Positions 7,421-12,893 of a stretch of DNA of 52,361 bases are shown piece after piece. Source of the stretch: CAYNFQ01 sp964396715 (GTDB taxonomy: Bacteria; Patescibacteriota; Microgenomatia; Daviesbacterales; UBA10151). The notes beneath the pieces were generated by a model, which saw only the letters and a program-made list of their open reading frames with translations, did not search any database and was not told the DNA's origin. The stretch is taken from the NCBI GenBank assembly GCA_964396715.1, contig CAYNFQ010000006.1:1-52361 (forward strand), read 5' to 3'. A program made the translations under genes and the position numbers. Within the stretch, counting starts at the first letter, position 1. Every line of letters begins with the position of its first letter.

Positions 7421-8044
7421 TTAGAACCTGCGGATTACCCCGACACAACGGCCTTGGATGCGGAGACTGTCTGGGTCATGTACATAAATAGGAGACATTG
7501 ATGAATTGGCAGGCTCTAAGCGAATCTTATCGGGTTCACGAAAGAAACGTTTCAATGTGGCTAATCCATTTTCCAAGAGAGCCACCACAATATCTCCATC
7601 ATTGGCCTCTGTCTGCTCCTCAATAATGACAAAGTCCCCATCCAAAATCCCTTCCTCAATCATGGAATCCCCTTTTACCTGTAAAACATAAGAGCGTTTT
7701 TTGCCGGAAAGCATGGCTGGTGCAACCTTTACTGTAGCATCCGGATCTGTGTAGGTCATAATAGGCTGGCCTGCTGCAATAAAGCCTAGAATCGGCAGTT
7801 CAATGCCCTGCAGCTTGGGTGCCAGATTTTGATCCAAAACCTCAATTCCCCTGACTGCCCCCTCAAACCTCTTAATAACTCTTTTAGTAACCAGGGCCTG
7901 CAGGTGTTCATGGACTGTGGCCAAAGAAGAAACTCCGATTGCTTCTGCAATTTCACCTAAAGTTGGGGAATAACCATATTTGTCGATATATTGTTTTAAG
8001 AAGTCTAAAATTTGTTTTTGTCTTCTGTATAAAGTTATCGGCAT
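7421..8044 (-). CDS. lexA: LexA repressor
   Basis: A 207-residue protein. The N-terminal winged helix (RRQKQILDFLKQYIDKYGYSP, then IAEAIGVSSLATVHEHLQAL) is followed by a peptidase S24 domain. The self-cleavage bond lies in FIAAGQP (Ala91-Gly92). The catalytic Ser127 is in GDSM and Lys165 in LATLKRF. It should repress DNA-damage genes until RecA triggers cleavage. It is divergent from uvrB, with uvrA and uvrC nearby, so a LexA-controlled excision-repair group is likely. Unlike many neighbours it has a strong ribosome-binding site, AAAGGAG, 7 bases before the ATG. Confidence 0.95.
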   Translation of the reverse strand: MPITLYRRQKQILDFLKQYIDKYGYSPTLGEIAEAIGVSSLATVHEHLQALVTKRVIKRFEGAVRGIEVLDQNLAPKLQGIELPILGFIAAGQPIMTYTDPDATVKVAPAMLSGKKRSYVLQVKGDSMIEEGILDGDFVIIEEQTEANDGDIVVALLENGLATLKRFFREPDKIRLEPANSSMSPIYVHDPDSLRIQGRCVGVIRRF

Positions 8045-8051
8045 TCTTCGA

Positions 8052-8081
8052 CTCCTTTCAGTTGCTCAGGACTATAGTACC
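8052..8081 (-). promoter_or_regulatory. lexA ribosome-binding site and candidate operator
   Basis: AAAGGAG (minus strand, 8052-8058) lies 7 bases from the lexA ATG. Just upstream, at 8069-8081, is a near-palindrome GGACTATAGTACC that could overlap the lexA -10 region. It is a candidate LexA site only. It does not match the GAAC-N4-GTTC box of Gram-positive LexA. Confidence 0.4.
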
Positions 8082-8142
8082 AAAACTTTATCAAAGATAA
8101 CCCGAAGATGTCAATACCTCAATTTCATTTCATTCGGTATTG

Positions 8143-8176
8143 ACCCTGAGCGCAGTCGAATGGGTCAAGTAGGACA
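8143..8176. repeat. Family-2 palindromic repeat (CTTCGACT...CTCAGGGT type)
   Basis: The minus strand reads GACCCATTCGACTGCGCTCA followed by GGGTC, with complementary GACCC/GGGTC ends. Relatives lie in uvrA (13322) and at 28256, 30786 and 33815. It sits in the lexA-uvrB intergenic region, about 30 bases before the uvrB start. Confidence 0.6.
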
Positions 8177-8206
8177 AAGTGTATCAACATGTTAAAATAG
8201 ACTGTT

Positions 8207-10222
8207 ATGGCAAATTTTAAAATTATTTCAGATTTTCAACCTACTGGTGATCAACCTCAGGCTATTGAGAAGCTGGTGAATGGTTTAAATAAGGGTGAGC
8301 GACATCAGGTGCTTTTGGGGGTAACCGGTTCTGGTAAGACTTTCACCATGGCCAATGTCATCCAAAAAGTGCAAAAACCAACTCTGGTGATTTCCCACAA
8401 TAAAACTTTAGCCGGGCAATTGACCCAAGAATTTAGATCACTTTTTCCTCATAATGCTGTTGAGTACTTTGTTTCCTATTATGATTATTACCAGCCTGAA
8501 GCATATGTTCCTCAATCAGATACTTACATAGAAAAGGAAACAGAAATAAATGAAGAGATTGAAAAGTTAAGGCTTTCTGCAACTACCTCTTTGATGACCC
8601 GTCAAGATGTGATAGTAGTAGCCTCAGTTTCCGCAATTTATAACTTAGGTTCACCAGTTGAGTATGGAGGAGCTGTTTTAGAGCTTAAAGAGGGAGTTAA
8701 AGTTGGTTTTCAGGCAATTTTGAAAATGCTTTCCAAAATTCATTACTCAAGAAATGATGTGGATTTTAAGAGATCAACTTATCGGGTACGTGGTGACACT
8801 TTGGATATTTATCCGTCATATTCCGATTCAGGATACAGAGTACAGTTTTTAGCAGACAGGATAGAAAAAGTCTCACACCTGGATCCCCTGACAGGCAGCA
8901 CGACACCCACATCTCAGACTGTCACCATTTATCCTGCCAAACACTACATTGCCTCTGAATCCAGATTTGAAGGCGCCTTAAAGCAAATAGAAGAAGATTT
9001 AAGATTTAGGATTAAAGAATTAAGAAAACAGAACAAATTGATTGAAGCACAGAGGCTTGAGCAAAGAACTTACTATGATCTGGAGATGATAAAGGAATTT
9101 GGATACTGTAATGGGATAGAAAATTACTCAAGATATTTTGATGGCAGAAAAAGTGGTGAACCACCCTTTACTTTGATGGAATATTTCCCTGCCTCGTCCG
9201 CTTCGCCGCGAGGCGGGCCGGCAGGCGGGCCGAAAAATTACCTCATCATCATAGATGAATCACACATTACTTTGCCGCAACTTCGCGGAATGTACAATGG
9301 CGATCGGTCCAGAAAAGAGACTTTGGTAGAATTTGGCTTCAGGCTTCCGTCTGCATTAGATAACAGGCCCTTAAGGTATGAGGAATTCAGTAGAAAAATT
9401 AATCAGGCAATTTATGTTTCAGCCACTCCGGATGAATATGAGCTGTCTTTGGCAGGTAAGGATAATGTGGCAGAACAATTGATCAGACCTACTGGTATTT
9501 TGGATCCGCAAGTTTTTGTCAGACCAACAAAAGGTCAGATTGAAGATGTAATTAAAGAAGTACTGGGTAGAGTGGAAAAAGGGGAAAGAGTTTTAATTAC
9601 CACCCTAACCAAAAGAATGGCAGAAGACTTGTCTGATTATCTGAAAGATAAGGGAATTAAAGTAAATTACCTGCACTCCGACATTAAAACTTTAGAAAGA
9701 TCTGATATTTTAAATTCTTTAAGGATGGGTGAATATGATGTGATTGTGGGAATTAATCTGCTTCGGGAAGGACTGGATTTGCCGGAGGTAACTTTAGTAA
9801 TTATTTTGGATGCGGATAAGGAGGGATTTTTAAGATCTAAAACTTCACTTATTCAAACCATGGGCAGGGCAGCCAGAAATGTGGGGGGAGAGGTCATTAT
9901 GTATGCAGATAATATGACCAGATCCATGAAAGCTGCCATAGATGAGGTGGAAAGAAGAAGAAAATATCAGATGGATTACAATAAGAAGCACAATATTACT
10001 CCCAAAAGTATTGAAAAAGCTTTAAGGGAAAGATTAATTGAACAGGTAGAGGAGCTGGAAGAAACTCTGGGTAAAAAAGAATTAACTGTTGAGGATATCC
10101 CAGTCAAAGAGCGAGAGAAAATGGTTAAAAACTTGGAAGCCCAAATGAGACAAGCAGCAGAAATATTAGACTTTGAAGAAGCGGCAAAACTTAGGGATCA
10201 AATTAAAGAATTATCCATATAG
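8207..10222 (+). CDS. uvrB: Excinuclease ABC subunit B
   Basis: A full-length UvrB of 671 residues. The Walker A motif is in VTGSGKTFTMANV. The beta-hairpin region has YVSYYDYYQPEAYVP-like residues (FVSYYDYYQPEAY), the helicase DESH box is in IIIDESHITLP, and motifs V and VI are in LLREGLDLPE and QTMGRAARN. A C-terminal UVR motif (ILDFEEAAKLRDQIKEL) contacts UvrC. It loads on UvrA-marked lesions and passes them to UvrC. The stretch ASSASPRGGPAGGP, just before NYLIIIDESH, is not part of normal UvrB and is encoded by a GC-rich palindrome. A -10-like TAAAAT (8193-8198) ends 8 bases before the ATG, so the leader is at most a few bases. Diverged copies of its 3' end lie downstream. Confidence 0.97.
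   Translation: MANFKIISDFQPTGDQPQAIEKLVNGLNKGERHQVLLGVTGSGKTFTMANVIQKVQKPTLVISHNKTLAGQLTQEFRSLFPHNAVEYFVSYYDYYQPEAYVPQSDTYIEKETEINEEIEKLRLSATTSLMTRQDVIVVASVSAIYNLGSPVEYGGAVLELKEGVKVGFQAILKMLSKIHYSRNDVDFKRSTYRVRGDTLDIYPSYSDSGYRVQFLADRIEKVSHLDPLTGSTTPTSQTVTIYPAKHYIASESRFEGALKQIEEDLRFRIKELRKQNKLIEAQRLEQRTYYDLEMIKEFGYCNGIENYSRYFDGRKSGEPPFTLMEYFPASSASPRGGPAGGPKNYLIIIDESHITLPQLRGMYNGDRSRKETLVEFGFRLPSALDNRPLRYEEFSRKINQAIYVSATPDEYELSLAGKDNVAEQLIRPTGILDPQVFVRPTKGQIEDVIKEVLGRVEKGERVLITTLTKRMAEDLSDYLKDKGIKVNYLHSDIKTLERSDILNSLRMGEYDVIVGINLLREGLDLPEVTLVIILDADKEGFLRSKTSLIQTMGRAARNVGGEVIMYADNMTRSMKAAIDEVERRRKYQMDYNKKHNITPKSIEKALRERLIEQVEELEETLGKKELTVEDIPVKEREKMVKNLEAQMRQAAEILDFEEAAKLRDQIKELSI
9188..9231. 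repeat. GC-rich palindrome inserted in frame in uvrB
   Basis: CCTGCC (9188-9193) pairs with GGCAGG (9220-9225), with inner stems CCGC/GCGG and TCGC/GCGA. The core CCGCTTCGCCGCGAGGCG is the reverse complement of the core in the PEP-synthase-like gene. It adds about 14 residues immediately before the DESH helicase motif. Confidence 0.88.
10148..10222 (+). repeat. uvrB 3' end, tail copy 1 (functional)
   Basis: These are the last 25 codons of uvrB, encoding RQAAEILDFEEAAKLRDQIK and ELSI. This is the reference copy for the three displaced tails at 11036, 11117 and 11830. Confidence 0.9.
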
Positions 10223-10262
10223 CGTATGTTCAGGTGCGTCCTTGGTTAAGGTCGAACCTTGG
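10223..10262. repeat. REP-like palindromes flanking the first RAYT, left
   Basis: The stretch contains ATGTTCAGGT and AAGGTCGAACCTT. Both words recur inverted on the other side of the transposase gene (10970-11030). They are likely the recognition or end sequences of the transposase unit. Confidence 0.65.
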
Positions 10263-10277
10263 TAGACTATAGTATTT

Positions 10278-10952
10278 CTATTCGTCTTCCAATATCAATG
10301 GTCCCAGTACTTCGGTAGAACTTTCCTTAAAATCTTCCACAAAACTTTGATAAGAGAGTATATCTTTTAAATCTTTTCTTTGAGCGCTTCTGAAATAACC
10401 CAAAATTTCCTGGGGTTTTATCCAGCTGGTTTGTTTTTGCCCTAAATAATATGGATAGCTGGAAAATTCCTTAAAGATAATTTTTTTGTGAGTAATTTTA
10501 GCAGGATTAAGGTGGATATAGCGGGAAAGATGCAGAAGATATTCATCAGTTTTTATTAAAGTTGCTTTATACGTGTTTTGGAAAAGGGAACCAACTCTTA
10601 GATATTTCTTGTTGAAATACATAACATAAGCAGTGGCTAAACGTTTCATCAGCTTCACAATTCCGTCAGTTGTTTTCTGTTTTATTTGCAGATGGATATG
10701 ATTTGGCATCAGGGCAAAAGCTAAAAGGTCTATCTCGGCAGATAGATTTAAGCGGATAAACTTTGATACTCTAAGCCCGGGTAAATCCAGTTGTTTTAAT
10801 TCCTCTACGGGAGAAAGATAAAGTTTAAGATAATGTAAGAAAACTACGCAGTCTTGTTCATCAAGGAATATATCTCTTTTTTCTACCCCACGGTTGTAAA
10901 TGTGATAGTAACCATTTTCAACGTATTCTTTGATGATATTTTTAGACGGCAT
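10278..10952 (-). CDS. REP-associated tyrosine transposase (RAYT, Y1/IS200-like)
   Basis: A 224-residue HUH-type protein. The N-terminal RAYT mark GYYHIYNRGVEKRDIF is followed by the His-hydrophobic-His motif in LMPNHIHLQI (His85, His87), then VGSLFQNTYKATLI and LSRYIHLNPA. Single-strand DNA cleavage by a tyrosine nucleophile is expected; a candidate Tyr lies in SRYIHLNP or the following YPYYLG. RAYTs act on REP palindromes rather than classical insertion-sequence ends, and the gene is flanked by inverted REP-like words. It is inserted immediately after uvrB, on the opposite strand, between two copies of the uvrB 3' end. Confidence 0.9.
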   Translation of the reverse strand: MPSKNIIKEYVENGYYHIYNRGVEKRDIFLDEQDCVVFLHYLKLYLSPVEELKQLDLPGLRVSKFIRLNLSAEIDLLAFALMPNHIHLQIKQKTTDGIVKLMKRLATAYVMYFNKKYLRVGSLFQNTYKATLIKTDEYLLHLSRYIHLNPAKITHKKIIFKEFSSYPYYLGQKQTSWIKPQEILGYFRSAQRKDLKDILSYQSFVEDFKESSTEVLGPLILEDE

Positions 10953-10969
10953 TCATCTTATCGTATGTC

Positions 10970-11030
10970 AAGGTTGCACCTTCGTCAAGGTTCGACCTGC
11001 GTTGAGGTGCGACCTGAACATGCGGCAAAA
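10970..11030. repeat. REP-like palindromes flanking the first RAYT, right
   Basis: The stretch contains AAGGTTCGACCT and ACCTGAACAT, the inverse of words on the left flank at 10223-10262. It also has several short AAGGTTGCACCTT-like hairpins. Confidence 0.65.
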
Positions 11031-11035
11031 AGTAG

Positions 11036-11094
11036 TGTAGATTTTTGAAACCGCAGCCCGCCTTAGAGACCAAATAAAAGAACTAAGTAATTGA
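11036..11094 (+). repeat. uvrB 3' end, displaced tail copy 2
   Basis: It reads (V)DF, a one-base shift, then ETAARLRDQIKELSN and a TGA stop. The true end of UvrB reads LDFEEAAKLRDQIKELSI. There is no start codon and no upstream coding sequence, so it is a remnant. It lies just beyond the first RAYT unit. Confidence 0.85.
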
Positions 11095-11116
11095 AGGCGA
11101 GGCTCGCCCCCTTGGG

Positions 11117-11158
11117 GCGGCCAGAATCAGGGATCAGATAAAGGAATTAAAGGTTTAA
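11117..11158 (+). repeat. uvrB 3' end, displaced tail copy 3
   Basis: It reads AARIRDQIKELKV and TAA. It is preceded by GC-rich hairpins (GGCGAG/CTCGCC at 11096-11108). Its antisense strand supplies the last codons (LIPLSDP) and stop of the HEPN gene. Confidence 0.85.
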
Positions 11159-11516
11159 CAAAGCTGACAACTTTTTCTGCTTGTTCTATAACATCTTTGG
11201 TTTGAATTTCAGAATATTCTTCAAATTGAGCTACATCAGGATATCTGGTAGAAAGGTAATAAGGAGAAAGTATATTACAAGCTTCTTCTAGATGCTCAAA
11301 TTCTTTAACTTGTTTAATGCATTTTTGGTTTAAAGCTACCAGATCATGAATCTTAGGAGTAACTATATCTTTTGAAACAAGATAAGCTTTTAGAGATTTT
11401 TCAGCTGCTTGCTGAGCAGCAAAACAAGCTCCTCTAAAAATCTTATCTTCAAAACTAGCTTTGGCCCACTTAAGATCCTCTTCAGCTAATTTTAACCAAC
11501 CACTAGCTTTGTCCAT
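11127..11516 (-). CDS. HEPN-domain protein of a HEPN/MNT pair
   Basis: A 129-residue helical protein of the HEPN family. The diagnostic stretch is CFAAQQAAEKSLKAYL, followed by IHDLVAL and LSPYYLSTRYPD. In HEPN/MNT systems this partner is the toxin (usually an RNase) and the nucleotidyltransferase neutralises it; some pairs act in defence. Its gene overlaps the upstream MNT gene by 14 bases, which indicates translational coupling. The C-terminal residues LIPLSDP are encoded on the antisense strand of a displaced uvrB tail, so the gene has taken its stop codon from that remnant. Confidence 0.85.
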   Translation of the reverse strand: MDKASGWLKLAEEDLKWAKASFEDKIFRGACFAAQQAAEKSLKAYLVSKDIVTPKIHDLVALNQKCIKQVKEFEHLEEACNILSPYYLSTRYPDVAQFEEYSEIQTKDVIEQAEKVVSFVKPLIPLSDP

Positions 11517-11805
11517 AAATTACCTTACCTTTGATATCTATCTCATCAACTAGAGAGTTATTACCTTTAGCTTTTTGGTACTCATCAGGAGTTAAGACTA
11601 TTAGATCTATCGGACGATCTTTTGGTAAAAGAGGTCTCAATTCCTGAATTCTTTGATGAAAATTTTTATCGGTATCAACCACCACCAGCAGATCTATATC
11701 ACTGGTTTGGTTTGGCGTGCCATAGGCATAAGAGCCAAATAAAACTATTTTCCGTAGATTTGTACTCTTGAGGGAAGAAACAATATTATTGATATCCAGG
11801 TTCAT
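11503..11805 (-). CDS. MNT-type minimal nucleotidyltransferase
   Basis: The start chosen is the ATG at 11805 (MNLDINN). The longer frame up to 11844 runs antisense through a displaced uvrB tail and is unlikely to be used. The protein is about 100 residues. It carries the polymerase-beta fold motif LFGSYAYGTPNQTSDIDLL, with GS and the DxD metal ligands, and then PIDLIVLTPDEY with a third acidic position. It is the antitoxin partner of the HEPN protein, probably acting by AMPylating it. The pair forms one module bounded on both sides by uvrB tail copies. Confidence 0.88.
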   Translation of the reverse strand: MNLDINNIVSSLKSTNLRKIVLFGSYAYGTPNQTSDIDLLVVVDTDKNFHQRIQELRPLLPKDRPIDLIVLTPDEYQKAKGNNSLVDEIDIKGKVIYGQS

Positions 11806-11829
11806 ATTCTCATTATACCATTTGTAGGG

Positions 11830-11904
11830 GAACAAGCAGCCCAAATTTTAGATTTTGAGGAAGTAGCCCGAATTAGGGATCAGATTAGGGAATTAAGTTT
11901 CTGA
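11830..11904 (+). repeat. uvrB 3' end, displaced tail copy 4 (longest)
   Basis: 25 codons reading EQAAQILDFEEVARIRDQIR, ELSF and TGA align without gaps to the UvrB C-terminus, identical at 17 of 24 residues and about 52 of 75 bases by hand count. Its antisense strand encodes the last residues and stop of the following C39-like peptidase gene. Confidence 0.9.
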
Positions 11905-12748
11905 GGTTCTGTAAGAATCTGCGAAAACCATAAGTTTGTGGCTTTAATTCATTTTCTCTAGGTGCAATTCTAAATAAGTAGTCAAATGTATCCCCACGTA
12001 CTCCCCAGGAGTCAAGCCACACCAAAGAACTAGGAGATACTGTGTAACTGTCTCCGCGTGGATCTACAATTCTAAAGCCCTCCGCATCCCTTACTTCATA
12101 AGGATGATATTCTAATTTTTCCATTCTGCTTCCATCAAGCGCTCTGGTGTGCATAGTCATACCACCGTGGGGTCCAACTATATGGCCTTTCTTAACAAAA
12201 TCTATCAGCTCCCCATAAAATCCTCTAATAGTGTCTGGAGGTATGAAGGAGGATATATCAGCTTCTTTTTTAAGTCCCAACATTCTTGCATTTGCTGTAT
12301 AGACTCCAATCTCACCTGATTTTAATAACTGCTCTAAAGTTTCGTGAAATTCCCTCCATTCATCACCCTTTTCAAATTGTCTTCCATACTTCCTCAATGT
12401 ATTAGGCTCAGCCCTAACAATATATTTTTTCTCAGATGAATTGGTATATCTATCTAAGTAGGATAAAAAAACATCTAATTGAAGTTGTTCTCTTAACCCC
12501 AAGCCATTTATTATTTGAACAATTCCTTTAACTGTACCTGTATTAGTTACACCTGGAATTACTCCTTTTTCGCGATCCCAAGCACTAATTGGAAGTCCTG
12601 CTGTTGGGAAATATCTATCGACCAGTGCTTGCTCACTAATATCTATGCCAAACCCTGAAAGCACCATGGAAATGGATGTGGGAACACAACCTGATTCCAG
12701 GTTTTGTTTCATTGGTGTAATTGCTCTAGGTTTTAAATTTTCTGTCAC
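11885..12748 (-). CDS. C39-like cysteine peptidase domain protein
   Basis: A 287-residue protein without a signal peptide or membrane segment. MKQNLESGCVPTSISMVL has the oxyanion Gln15 and nucleophile Cys21 of papain-like C39 peptidases. GPHGGMTMHTRALDG supplies His200 and FRIVDPRGDSYTV the Asp229. Between the Cys and His blocks lies an unusually long charged insertion (residues about 85-185). I do not recognise a specific family. A cytoplasmic protease or transpeptidase role is inferred from the triad. The gene is a third module placed at the uvrB 3' end, with its stop lying in antisense to tail copy 4. Confidence 0.72.
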   Translation of the reverse strand: MTENLKPRAITPMKQNLESGCVPTSISMVLSGFGIDISEQALVDRYFPTAGLPISAWDREKGVIPGVTNTGTVKGIVQIINGLGLREQLQLDVFLSYLDRYTNSSEKKYIVRAEPNTLRKYGRQFEKGDEWREFHETLEQLLKSGEIGVYTANARMLGLKKEADISSFIPPDTIRGFYGELIDFVKKGHIVGPHGGMTMHTRALDGSRMEKLEYHPYEVRDAEGFRIVDPRGDSYTVSPSSLVWLDSWGVRGDTFDYLFRIAPRENELKPQTYGFRRFLQNLRNLIP

Positions 12749-12893
12749 AATAAAATTATCTCATAGTTTTATACGAAAATCAAGACTTATTCATTTAAGG
12801 ACTTTAAAAATCTTTTTAAATGGGTTAAAATATAATGTTTAATCTTCGGGAAAGCTATGGCCATGAACCATGTTGGGTTTATGGTAAACCACT

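Noticed and set aside
8185..8200. SOS box at AACATGTT before uvrB
   Set aside because: The half-sites AAC and GTT are too close together for known LexA boxes, and the word overlaps the -10 region. Without a second matching site it is not supported.
10854..11048. Plus-strand ORF at the RAYT right flank
   Set aside because: It starts antisense to the RAYT N-terminus and runs through REP hairpins into a uvrB tail; it is not a plausible protein.
11806..11844. Longer N-terminus of the MNT protein
   Set aside because: These codons are antisense to the displaced uvrB tail, and homologous MNT proteins start close to the ATG at 11805.
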